DNA of 64,000 nt from Actinomycetes bacterium (lineage in GTDB: Bacteria; Actinomycetota; Acidimicrobiia; Acidimicrobiales; Acidimicrobiaceae): positions 1 through 64,000 of the forward strand of contig JAJZIP010000001.1 of NCBI GenBank assembly GCA_021810525.1. The letters are read 5' to 3'. Positions within the stretch are counted from its first letter, which is position 1, and each line of letters begins with the position of its first letter. The translations under genes were made by a program, and so were the position numbers. Below, one piece after another: positions 56,272 to 64,000 of this stretch. The notes beneath the pieces were generated by a model, which was not told the origin of the DNA, did no database searches, and worked only from the letters and a program-made list of their open reading frames with translations.

Positions 56272-57360
56272 GTGCTGATACTGAGCAATGACGACGTCAA
56301 AGCCGTCCTCGACATGAGCGGGACCATGGAGGCACTTCGAAAGGGATACGACGATCTCAAACGTGGCGAGGCCACATATGGGCCCCGAATCGATTACTAC
56401 TTGCCGACTGGGCGCGACGGGGACTATTACCAATGGGGAAACATGGTTGGAGCATGCGCAAGCTACGGCGTGGTGGCCGTGAGAATGAAATCCGACGTCG
56501 CCTCTTGGCCTCAAGGAAAGACCCAGGAGAAATACTGCGTGAGACCAGGTCTTTTCTGCGGACTCATCATGCTTTTCAGCAGCAACGACGGGGCACCGCT
56601 TGCGATTGTTCAGGATGGCTACCTCCAACATATGCGCGTTGGCGGGTCCATGGGAATTGGAGTCGATCTGCTTTCCAGAAAGGATGCTACGACCGTTGGC
56701 ATGCTTGGTTCGGGCGGGATGGCACGATCATTTCTGGAGTCCTTTGCTGAGGCCAGACCAATAGACAAAGTGAAGGTTTTCAGCCCTACCAAAGCGAACA
56801 GAGAAGCGTACGCCAGCGAGATGTCAGATAAGTTGGGAATCGATGTGGAGTCCGTGAACAGCGCAGAGGAAGCGGTGAGAGACACATTGATAGTGTCGAC
56901 GGCGACAGACTCGATGGTTCCCACCTTTGACTCCGACTGGATAGCTCCGGGTGCACATGTCGTTTGCGTCACGCGAAGGGAACTCGGTAAAGAGCTGATT
57001 GCACGTGCCGACGTGGTGGTGCAGCTGGGCTACAACACCATCCCTTACGGGACTCCTGTACCTATGGTCGAGTGGAAAGCAGGCGGGATTGCCTCTTATG
57101 TCGCCGGCAAGCCAGCAGACAGGGCGCGCATACCCGATACTCGTGAAGAATCAACAGGGGTATATCCAACGATGCTCGACGTCGAGGCCGGGAATGCTCC
57201 GGGACGAACCTCGGACGACCAGGTGACGCTGTTCGTTGGAACCGGAACTCAAGGACTCCAGTTTGCAGCGGTCTGCGGAAGAGTCTACCAAGAAGCCAAG
57301 AAGAAGGGCCTTGGACACGAACTCCCAGTCGACTGGTTCCTGCAGGATATAAGGGACTGA
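56272..57360 (+). CDS. Ornithine cyclodeaminase / mu-crystallin family protein
   Basis: A 362-residue NAD(P)-binding protein of the OCD/mu-crystallin family. The dinucleotide motif is VGMLGSGGMARSFLESF near residue 145, with an upstream substrate region HMRVGGSMGIGVDLL. The family includes ornithine cyclodeaminases, ketimine reductases and 1-pyrroline-2-carboxylate reductases, so the reaction is not fixed. The active-site and loop region GDYYQWGNMVGACASYGVVAVRMKS differs from ornithine-specific enzymes. GTG start with AAGGAG six bases upstream. It diverges from tctC copy 2. Confidence 0.8.
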   Translation: MLILSNDDVKAVLDMSGTMEALRKGYDDLKRGEATYGPRIDYYLPTGRDGDYYQWGNMVGACASYGVVAVRMKSDVASWPQGKTQEKYCVRPGLFCGLIMLFSSNDGAPLAIVQDGYLQHMRVGGSMGIGVDLLSRKDATTVGMLGSGGMARSFLESFAEARPIDKVKVFSPTKANREAYASEMSDKLGIDVESVNSAEEAVRDTLIVSTATDSMVPTFDSDWIAPGAHVVCVTRRELGKELIARADVVVQLGYNTIPYGTPVPMVEWKAGGIASYVAGKPADRARIPDTREESTGVYPTMLDVEAGNAPGRTSDDQVTLFVGTGTQGLQFAAVCGRVYQEAKKKGLGHELPVDWFLQDIRD

Positions 57361-57529
57361 TCCTATACCTTTCCGCAAAGAACTCTGTGCAAACGCGGTC
57401 CGTCTTGCGGATCGAATATCGAGCCAGTTTGCAAAATGTGACTTTTTTCGTACGCATCGGCTGAAACTGCGAGCATCCTCAATCAAAAATAGGCATCGAA
57501 CTTACTACCTAATAAGCGAGCTTGGATGG

Positions 57530-58534
57530 CTAGGCGTCCAGTACGCTCGGGTGGAAGAGCTCCGATATCTTCAATGGTCGTTCTATCAAGCTCTGGTCAT
57601 AGGACTGCTCTATGAACCACGTCAGATTGTCTTGGTTCTTTTCGACCCCGTTGGGCCAGATATCATCGCCAAGAATGTCCCTTTGGGTTTCAAATGCCTG
57701 GCGACCCCAGGCCAGGAGCGACCAGTTTGGATCATCCCAACGCCTCTTCGCCATTTCCCAGGAATGCGAAAATGCTTCGAACACCGCTTGTGCCAGACCC
57801 GGAGAACTCTTGAGGGTTTCGTTCCTAAACGCGACGACATGCATGATCGGAAAGTAGCCAAACTCTCTGAAGTAACGGATCTCTTCCGCCTGTGGATCCT
57901 TTAGCAGTCTCACCAGCTGCGAGTTCCCTAGAAACGAGTGGGTCGGGTGGGGAATCATGATCGCATCGACCTTTCCGGCCATGATCGCATCGACCAAGCT
58001 CTCTCCTGGCGCAAGCCTGTCAAGTTTGACATCGGGATCCGGTCTGAAAGACCGGGTCTCATCCCTTTGCGTCACCCAGGTGATCTCCCTCCATGGGACT
58101 CCATATGCCCGGCCCAGATCGGCCTTTGCCAATACCGAGAGAGTCGTCTGAAAGGTGTTGAGTCCGACTCTTTTTCCTCTCAGGTCGCCGGGAGACGAGA
58201 TCTCTGAATCCTTGCGTATCCACATCTGCGACATGCTAAACAAGCGTCTTGGGAAGACTGGTATTGCAGTGAACGGGGCACCTTGATCCTTCGCGATCAG
58301 ATAGGAGGAAAATGACACCTCGGCGGCGTCGAACTCCTGGCCGTTCAGCATCCGGTCGTGTCTATTGGTGCCATGACGTCCCATGTCACTTTGACCAACT
58401 TCGAGGACTTGGAGAGCGACCCCGGGGACTGTCACGCTACCGTCCAGCAAGGGCGAATGACGGTCGTAGTTGGAAAGCGCCAAACTTAGCTGACTCATTG
58501 ATCCACTTGCTGAAGGATTACTGGTTGATGACAT
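57530..58534 (-). CDS. 4,5-dihydroxyphthalate decarboxylase-like (Pht5 family) protein
   Basis: A 334-residue protein of the Pht5/NMT1-like periplasmic-binding fold: LALSNYDRHSPLLDG at the N terminus, FDAAEVSFSSYLIAKDQG, AIPVFPRRLFSMSQMWIRKDSEI and SPGDLRGKRVGL. Pht5 decarboxylates 4,5-dihydroxyphthalate to protocatechuate, and this layout matches it. It has no signal peptide, arguing for an enzyme rather than a transporter receptor. ATG 58534 has GGGGGAG seven bases upstream. A 15-bp direct repeat (GATCGCATCGACC-type) occurs within the region encoding VDAIMAGKVDAIM. It runs convergent with the OCD-family gene. Confidence 0.68.
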   Translation of the reverse strand: MSSTSNPSASGSMSQLSLALSNYDRHSPLLDGSVTVPGVALQVLEVGQSDMGRHGTNRHDRMLNGQEFDAAEVSFSSYLIAKDQGAPFTAIPVFPRRLFSMSQMWIRKDSEISSPGDLRGKRVGLNTFQTTLSVLAKADLGRAYGVPWREITWVTQRDETRSFRPDPDVKLDRLAPGESLVDAIMAGKVDAIMIPHPTHSFLGNSQLVRLLKDPQAEEIRYFREFGYFPIMHVVAFRNETLKSSPGLAQAVFEAFSHSWEMAKRRWDDPNWSLLAWGRQAFETQRDILGDDIWPNGVEKNQDNLTWFIEQSYDQSLIERPLKISELFHPSVLDA

Positions 58535-58761
58535 AGACAACTCCCCCATCCGATGTTGCAGAGAACTCGAAACCACCTTCGCCTACCTGTTAATCAAGTT
58601 CGGTAGAGGTGGCAACAACAAATTTATAGTGGCAAAGTGACTATTGAAAGTCCCGTGGTCAACAGAGTCTGAAAATGAAGATCCTGCGGTCCAGATTCAG
58701 AGCAGCTGTGCCGGCGGTATCAGTGCTCAAAAGCGAGGGTCTACCACCTGTCGCCAGCGCA

Positions 58762-59172
58762 TCAGCCGACGCTTTTCCCATACTCAGACTCTGATACCTC
58801 GTCGCCCCATTTCGTGCTGCCTAGCGAAATTGCTTTGTGCGTCATGTAGGAGATCTTGGTAGCGCCATGCCAATGACTTTCGTTTGGTGGCACCCAGACG
58901 GTGTCGCCGGCGTGGATAACGTGCACGGACTCACCTTGGCTTTGAATCCAGCCCCTTCCGGCAAGGACTATCAGCATTTGGCCATTTTCGTGACTGTGCC
59001 AATGAGTCCGGGCACCCGGCGTAAAACAGACGTTGGTAACCGCTGCACCATCTGTGTATTCCATGGTCACGTAGGTGAAGACATCTCCTGTAAAGGTAGC
59101 TCCACCCCTTCCGCTTCCTCCCGGTTCTTCATTCGGAGAAACGATTTTCACCCTTGATGCCTCCTGATTCAT
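58762..59172 (-). CDS. Small cupin protein
   Basis: A single-cupin protein of about 136 residues from the ATG 59172. The motifs are THWHSHENGQMLIVLAGRG (HxHx4Q) and GDTVWVPPNESHWHGAT, as in mandelonitrile-lyase-like cupins. The frame continues upstream to a TTG at 59263-59265 (167 residues); neither start has a strong ribosome site. It lies between the Pht5-like and UbiD genes on the same strand, so the three could form a decarboxylase unit, though gaps of 227 and 515 bp make a single operon uncertain. Confidence 0.72.
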   Translation of the reverse strand: MNQEASRVKIVSPNEEPGGSGRGGATFTGDVFTYVTMEYTDGAAVTNVCFTPGARTHWHSHENGQMLIVLAGRGWIQSQGESVHVIHAGDTVWVPPNESHWHGATKISYMTHKAISLGSTKWGDEVSESEYGKSVG

Positions 59173-59687
59173 CTCGAGGGAAAAGATGTCCTTGAGCCCA
59201 AAGACAGACTTCAGACATTTTTGCCACTTCGGTATATCTTGGCTGTGGTGCAATACCTGTCTCAAGTTTTGGCCGCCTGAGACTTTTCAGCCATTGCGAA
59301 CTCTGCTTCAGTCCTACTAAATGGTGTCAGGCTTTCGGGCCAAGGCATTCGCCTCAACCCCGCTCCAGGTCATCTTTGTTTTCAAACATTCTACGGATAC
59401 CGTGCTGTTTTTACCACGAATCATAAGCAGTCCTGCTGGCCTCTCCGCTAGTAATGACACGACGATCGCGTCAGTCTCGCACGGACAACGGTCAGAATTC
59501 TCTATCCGGGGCAGGCGTATTCGAGAAGTGTTGGTCCATGCTAAGTGAGATCTGGCGTTTGTACATATATTAGCGACAGAGATAGTGCCGCAGCAATGGG
59601 GCCGGCGATCGGATCCCTCAATGGCTTTGCGAGAGCCTCCATATGAATGAAGGCTCTCTAAGTGATCCAGCGACTAAAACGTTGGGG
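59173..59687. other. Gap with hairpin downstream of ubiD-like gene
   Basis: Holds the inverted repeat GAGAGCCT (59631-59638) / AGGCTCTC (59651-59658), a 12-base loop, 29 bp beyond the UbiD stop on the minus strand. Without a U-run it is only a possible terminator. No gene is supported. Confidence 0.4.
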
Positions 59688-61160
59688 CTAGAGAAGATGT
59701 GACCAGCGGCGCGCGGTACTTTCTCTCACCTCACGAGAAGGTGCATTCACCTCGGGGAACTGGTCCCGCCACTCCCACGGCTTTGTGGCATCTATCAATG
59801 CTCTGGAGGTGGTGAAATCCCCTTTTTCTTTTCTGTCGGGCGGAATAATCGGGTCCAGTGGAGTGCTCCACGCGCCATGGATGAAGTCGATGTGAACTGC
59901 GGGATCACATCTCGTACACATAGCCCACAATACCTCCTGCATGTTGGAAGGATCGATGTCGTCGTCGACAACCACTGTGTATCTGCCTGAGTATGCAGCA
60001 GATCGCGTTTGCGATGCCAAGTGGAGGACTTGTTTTGCATGTCCAGGGTAGCGCTGCTTGATCGAGATCACTGTAAAGAAGCGGGTTCCGCCAACTTCGT
60101 GCTGCCAAGCCCCAAGAACATCCGGAACACCTAGCCTGTCGAGTTCATCCCTGAGCAGGGCAGACCTCATGACTGCACGGGCACGCCCCATCTCCTCCGG
60201 CGGCTGTGCGGGGGGAACGCCCACGATAATTGGATCGTTCCTGTAGTACAGAGCTTCAACCTGGAGGGTCGGTTCAACACGGCTGGCAGAACCGTAATAA
60301 CCGGTCCATTCTCCGAACGGTCCTTCAGTCATGAGTCGATTCGGGTCAGCGAATCCTTCGACGACAATCTCAGCATCGGCTGGTATCGGAAGGCCAGTTA
60401 CGGGACCCTCGATGACCTTGACGGGAGTCCCACGGACTCCCCCAGCCCATTCGTACTCACATACGCCCAGGGGCACCTCAGTGCACGAGCCAAGGAACTG
60501 AAGAGGGTCGCCTCCAAAAACCATCGCCACGGGGCAGAGTTCACCGCGCTCGAAGTACTTTTGTCGGTGCATGCGGCCGTGTTTCCCAGGAGAAATATAG
60601 TAGCCCAAGGTGTTTTTGTCGTGAACCATCACGCGATATGTACCGAGATTGACCCAACCGTCTTCTGGATCGCGAGTCACATCAAACGAACCGGTTCCGA
60701 TATAGCGACCGCCATCCAAGGCGTGCCACATCGGAGTTGGGAAAATCGTCATGTCCACGTCAGCTCCGCGAACAATGTTCTCCATGACCGGCCCGTCAGT
60801 GACATACTTTGGTGGTAGAAACTTGAGCCCTTTCAACTTCTGCCTCCAAGCATCGGAGAGCGGAACTTTGCTCAATCCAGTCGGCAGACCCAGTGTCAAC
60901 GCAACCCTGTCTGTATGTCCGAAACTATTTACCAGAACGCGAAAGGTCGGGTCGTATCCTGGTATATTGTCGAACAATACGGCAGGCGATTGGTCAATGT
61001 GCTGGAGATAGTCGGCCAGGTCACCAATCTCAGAATCGGCGTTCGCACCGGACACATGACGAAGCTGCCCCATCTCTTCGATCGCCTGAAGCCATTCGCG
61101 GAGACTCGATTTCTCAAGAGTTTCAGTATCCACGGCTGCTGATTGATCTGTGATAGCCAT
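59688..61160 (-). CDS. UbiD-family prenylated-FMN decarboxylase
   Basis: A 490-residue UbiD-family enzyme that carries out reversible decarboxylation of aromatic or unsaturated acids with prenylated FMN. Cofactor and metal segment: GTGSFDVTRDPEDGWVNLGT, then YR and GKHG. The catalytic Arg-Glu-Glu set is visible as R176, E279 and E284, with spacing like that of Fdc1. No UbiX flavin prenyltransferase is in the window, so the cofactor must be made elsewhere. AAAGGGG lies nine bases before the ATG. Likely substrates: hydroxybenzoates, phthalate-type acids or heteroaromatic acids. Confidence 0.9.
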   Translation of the reverse strand: MAITDQSAAVDTETLEKSSLREWLQAIEEMGQLRHVSGANADSEIGDLADYLQHIDQSPAVLFDNIPGYDPTFRVLVNSFGHTDRVALTLGLPTGLSKVPLSDAWRQKLKGLKFLPPKYVTDGPVMENIVRGADVDMTIFPTPMWHALDGGRYIGTGSFDVTRDPEDGWVNLGTYRVMVHDKNTLGYYISPGKHGRMHRQKYFERGELCPVAMVFGGDPLQFLGSCTEVPLGVCEYEWAGGVRGTPVKVIEGPVTGLPIPADAEIVVEGFADPNRLMTEGPFGEWTGYYGSASRVEPTLQVEALYYRNDPIIVGVPPAQPPEEMGRARAVMRSALLRDELDRLGVPDVLGAWQHEVGGTRFFTVISIKQRYPGHAKQVLHLASQTRSAAYSGRYTVVVDDDIDPSNMQEVLWAMCTRCDPAVHIDFIHGAWSTPLDPIIPPDRKEKGDFTTSRALIDATKPWEWRDQFPEVNAPSREVRESTARRWSHLL

Positions 61161-61276
61161 GTTGTAATGCCCCTTTCCGTAGGTGTGTAATGTTTCTATG
61201 AGATGGAATATGCCAGCTGGGTCGTTAGAGCTTTATCAGTGGCAGCTCAGCAAATAGCCACCTTTCACCAACCCAC

Positions 61277-62380
61277 CTATTTGACGTATACGAGAATTGC
61301 AGAGCCCTTGGAGATTGCGGAGGTGACGTTGGAAGCAACCTGCGGGCCGCTGACATAGCCCAACGGTTCACTCTCGGTATTGGCTTTGGTGACGGTCGAT
61401 GGATCTGACAGGGCTTTTTGGAATGCGCTCCTGAGCACCGCCAACCGTGCTGCTGGTATTCCCGGTGGACCGGCTAGGTCGAAATCAAGGTTGCTCAGTG
61501 ACTGCACTTCGTTGAGAGCTGCAGTTTCTGCAGACGTCAGGGTGACGGACTTCAAAGCCTGGCTAAGCGTGGTGGCGTTGCCGACCGCTTGCTTCAATGT
61601 CGAGAGCGTCGGCTCCGATGTCACTAGTAAAGCCTTCGCTTGTCCGCCACGCAGCATTGAGAGGAAGGGCGGAAGATTTTCAAAAAGGTACTGACCGTCA
61701 TTAGCCAGAAGTCCTTGCTTCAGTGCGGATGATGTGCCGTACCCGGTAATAAGCTTGTACGGAATGTGAAAGGCGCCCAGCACCGCTTTGTTGAAAAGGT
61801 CGCCCAGGCTACCACTAGTGTCCAGAACATTGATAGGAGTTGTGGTGTGCAGTAGCTGGGAGAATGTCGTTACGCCGGACTTGGGTGAAGTTATGAACAC
61901 GTCTGGCGAAGTCCCCATTTGACCGATCCAACTTAGCTTCGTAAGATCGAAATTTTGCCCAGGCTTTTTTTGTATGAGACTGCCTATGTCCGCGCTAGTG
62001 TCGATCATTCCCAACATCAAGCCATTTGGCGCGGCGGCAGCCATTTGGTTTGTCCCAACGATGGTGGCTGCCCCAGGCACGTTCTCCACGTTCACCGTGG
62101 CACCAAGGTACTTACCAAGTGCCGGCGCTATTATACGAGCATAGAGATCAAAATCGCCACCTGGCGAGTCAGGGGCGATGATCGTAATCGTCTTGCCCTT
62201 GAAGTATGCAGCTGCAGCGGCGCTTGCCGATGTCGTAGCCGATGACGAAGAGGATTTTGCCGAGCTTGCGGGTGAACTGGAACCACAAGCTGCGAGGATC
62301 ATTGATACGATGACAGCCGATATGGCCGTTAGAAGTGCTTTGCGTGGCGCGTTGATGGTGCGCCTGCCTGATATCGTCAT
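61277..62380 (-). CDS. Tripartite tricarboxylate transporter binding lipoprotein, TctC family (copy 3)
   Basis: A 367-residue binding lipoprotein with lipobox ILAAC (cysteine 32), closely paralogous to copies 1 and 2 (KTITIIAPDSPGGDFDLYAR, NVPGAATIVGTNQMA, GPPGIPAARL). The ligand region changes from DVRNGTGDMFNRVV to DTSGSLGDLFNKAVLGAF, so it likely binds a different compound. ATG 62380 has AGGAG six bases upstream; the upstream frame to 62434 is dispensable. It lies 116 bp upstream of the UbiD gene, so it may import that enzyme's substrate. No TctAB is adjacent. Confidence 0.88.
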   Translation of the reverse strand: MTISGRRTINAPRKALLTAISAVIVSMILAACGSSSPASSAKSSSSSATTSASAAAAAYFKGKTITIIAPDSPGGDFDLYARIIAPALGKYLGATVNVENVPGAATIVGTNQMAAAAPNGLMLGMIDTSADIGSLIQKKPGQNFDLTKLSWIGQMGTSPDVFITSPKSGVTTFSQLLHTTTPINVLDTSGSLGDLFNKAVLGAFHIPYKLITGYGTSSALKQGLLANDGQYLFENLPPFLSMLRGGQAKALLVTSEPTLSTLKQAVGNATTLSQALKSVTLTSAETAALNEVQSLSNLDFDLAGPPGIPAARLAVLRSAFQKALSDPSTVTKANTESEPLGYVSGPQVASNVTSAISKGSAILVYVK

Positions 62381-63052
62381 TCGTGCTCCTAACTTGATTC
62401 GGATCAGGTCAAGCCCGATGACCGTGGAAAACATCCACGCCCCCTAGTTTGCACCACGATCATAACATGCTCATTTCGAGACGGTGTTCCACGGGGCAAA
62501 AGACTTTCCAGAATTCCGGTCACACTCAGTTCGGCCTAACTCCACCCGGGAAATTCATAGCTCGGTCCTGGACACTCCTAGTCTTGAGAAGAAAGAGCTG
62601 TCGTTGATCGTGAGAGCAAATACGCTCGCCAAAAGTCCGTGATCCGATCTATCTCTATGGTACTGACCACAGGGGTGAATAAGCAGTGCCAGCAAGTCAC
62701 TAACTCTTGCAGAAACTGCGAATACCACACGGCCATCTATCCCAGCGGGCGCTTCAGCTTCAACGTAAGACGCATTGTCAAAGTGGGACGAGCGGAGGAG
62801 TCGCGCTAGCTGCCCACTGACAGATTGTCAGATTGACGGCGCTACACCTAACTGGGATGCAAACCGTCGAAAATTCAATTGCCAGCGGAATCTCCAAGCA
62901 CCGCATTGTCGCAACGTCGCCTCCCAATCTTCAAAGTACAAGTGGAATACGTGGTACACGAAAAATGCGGGCAAACTAAACAGGAACCAACTCCTTGACT
63001 CGGGTACCGTCAAAGTAGGATAATTGAACTGTGGCCAATCAAGGAGGCCACC
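62381..63052. promoter_or_regulatory. Divergent region with a 6-3-6 palindrome
   Basis: About 670 bp between tctC copy 3 (minus) and the membrane-protein gene (plus). A perfect palindrome CTGACA-GAT-TGTCAG lies at 62817-62831. Open frames here are unsupported. Confidence 0.4.
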
Positions 63053-64000
63053 ATGGTTAGTCTCGGAATTCTTGTCCTAGTGATCGCCACCATAGTGATC
63101 ATCTTCGTGGTCCGGTCCCAACGCACCTCACCACTCCGACGCCCAGCAAAAGTAACCCAGTCCAGCGCCAAAAACGACGGCGGAAAGGTGCCGATCTCTG
63201 AGTTTCGTGACGAGCACCTCGAAAAGAAGCTTCAGGAGTGGGTCAAAGCGGGGCTTATCTCGACACAGCAGTCCGAAGCGATCCTCTCCCAGGAGACTGC
63301 CGTGCACCGTGCAATCATCCCGGTCATCAGCCTCCCTGAACGACTAGGTCCCACGCCAAAACGCATTCCAGCAGTCGCAGAAGCACTCGGTTACCTGGGG
63401 GGGGCACTGGTAGTGGTCGGTCTTGTTCTTGCCGCCACCAGATACTGGCCTGACATTTCCGTCGTCGCCAGGCTCATCGTGACAGGGGCCATTACCGCAC
63501 TGCTGATTGCCGCGGGAGCCATGGTCCGAGAGAAGACAGATCCGGCGCTGGCGAGGTTCCGATGGTTCTTATGGCTGGCCTCCTCGGCAACAACTGTGTT
63601 CTTTGCCGTGGTCCTTTCCCGAGAACAGTTCCATAATGGCGTCAAAGCCGTCGTTCTTATTGCAGCTTTGGCAGGTGCAATTGAGAGCGGGATCCTCTGG
63701 GGCGGAAGAAACCGTCCACTACAGCAGTTCGTGTTTCTTGGAGCACTTGCAGCAGCGGCCGGCGCCACCGGAGCCAGCCTATTCCCGGCATCACCCCTCG
63801 GACCGATGGGGCTCGCCGTCTGGATAGTGGGTATCGGCCTTCTTGTCGTCGGCCTGCGCCGACTCATCACTAATTCCCCTATGACAGAGTCGATGGGCGC
63901 CGCAGCAATCGTCGTTGGCGCAATGTCGGTTTCCAATGGATGGGGATCAGGCGGACTGAGTTTTCTCCTGGCCAGCACGGTGAGCTTGATTGCCCTGGCT
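63053..64000 (+). CDS. DUF2157-like integral membrane protein, truncated by the window edge
   Basis: An open frame begins at the ATG 63053, with AAGGAGG six to seven bases upstream, and continues past the right edge (316 codons visible). It starts with a hydrophobic helix (SLGILVLVIATIVIIFVV). A charged segment follows (EFRDEHLEKKLQEWVKAG, LISTQQSEAILSQE), and then several hydrophobic helices beginning EALGYLGGALVVVGLVL. The helical N-terminal linker and multi-helix layout resemble DUF2157-type membrane proteins of unknown function. The stop lies outside the window. Confidence 0.72.
   Translation, partial: MVSLGILVLVIATIVIIFVVRSQRTSPLRRPAKVTQSSAKNDGGKVPISEFRDEHLEKKLQEWVKAGLISTQQSEAILSQETAVHRAIIPVISLPERLGPTPKRIPAVAEALGYLGGALVVVGLVLAATRYWPDISVVARLIVTGAITALLIAAGAMVREKTDPALARFRWFLWLASSATTVFFAVVLSREQFHNGVKAVVLIAALAGAIESGILWGGRNRPLQQFVFLGALAAAAGATGASLFPASPLGPMGLAVWIVGIGLLVVGLRRLITNSPMTESMGAAAIVVGAMSVSNGWGSGGLSFLLASTVSLIALA

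Noticed and set aside
57530-58534. NMT1-type transporter binding protein
   Set aside because: No signal peptide or lipobox; the N-terminal pattern fits the Pht5 decarboxylase family better, although the fold is shared.
59631-59658. Inverted repeat as a definite UbiD terminator
   Set aside because: The stem is perfect but there is no U-run on the transcript side, so termination cannot be claimed.

Overview
The window looks like a chromosomal segment from an actinobacterium, plausibly an Acidimicrobiia-like lineage; that placement is inference. The grounds are a pgsA-gcvH neighbourhood, a PncA-type nicotinamidase, a fused PcaD-PcaC protein (PcaL) and Ala/Ser/Thr-rich lipoproteins with AAC or AGC lipoboxes. 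GTG and TTG starts are common. I saw no rRNA, tRNA, CRISPR array, phage gene or intact transposon.

Layout. 0.4-3.1 kb holds housekeeping genes on the minus strand (gcvH, pgsA, a metallo-beta-lactamase-fold hydrolase, pncA). 3.1-8.0 kb carries ccdA, the lutABC lactate oxidation operon, a small secreted-repeat lipoprotein and a YeaQ/GlsB-like membrane protein. 8.0-11.6 kb is a LIV-type ABC transporter in which both permeases and one ATPase are fused into one 930-residue protein. 12.6-21.4 kb is a complete beta-ketoadipate (protocatechuate) pathway: a pcaF-like thiolase diverges from pcaI, pcaJ, pcaH, pcaG, pcaB and pcaL, followed by two paralogous class II aldolase-fold proteins of the type that includes dihydroxyphthalate decarboxylase.

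21.4-37.6 kb is accessory: an MFS exporter or importer, an orphan HyuB-like subunit, a FadR-type regulator, a methyltransferase, a bicupin, a DrrAB-like ABC exporter, an operon joining a NorD/CbbO-like VWA protein to a TctA-TctB fusion and a TctC, and a GntR regulator. 38.2-42.7 kb is a five-gene CoA-thioester operon (CaiB transferase, enoyl-CoA hydratase, SDR, DUF35 protein, SCP-x-type thiolase). 43-50.6 kb has a sugar-type binding lipoprotein, then a tight operon of bicupin, TRIP13/Pch2-like AAA+ ATPase and ThDP enzyme, with a FadR regulator diverging from it. 50.6-62.4 kb has a three-subunit molybdenum hydroxylase, an ornithine-cyclodeaminase-family protein, a Pht5-like decarboxylase-family protein, a cupin, a UbiD decarboxylase and two more TctC binding proteins. 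A membrane protein runs off the right edge.

Read together, much of 12-62 kb looks like a catabolic island for aromatic or heterocyclic carboxylic acids: one TctAB channel with three binding proteins for uptake, several mechanistically different decarboxylase families, and protocatechuate ring cleavage to acetyl-CoA and succinyl-CoA. The substrates are not fixed by sequence. The least conventional parts are the bicupin/TRIP13-like AAA+/ThDP operon and the VWA-TctAB-TctC operon.
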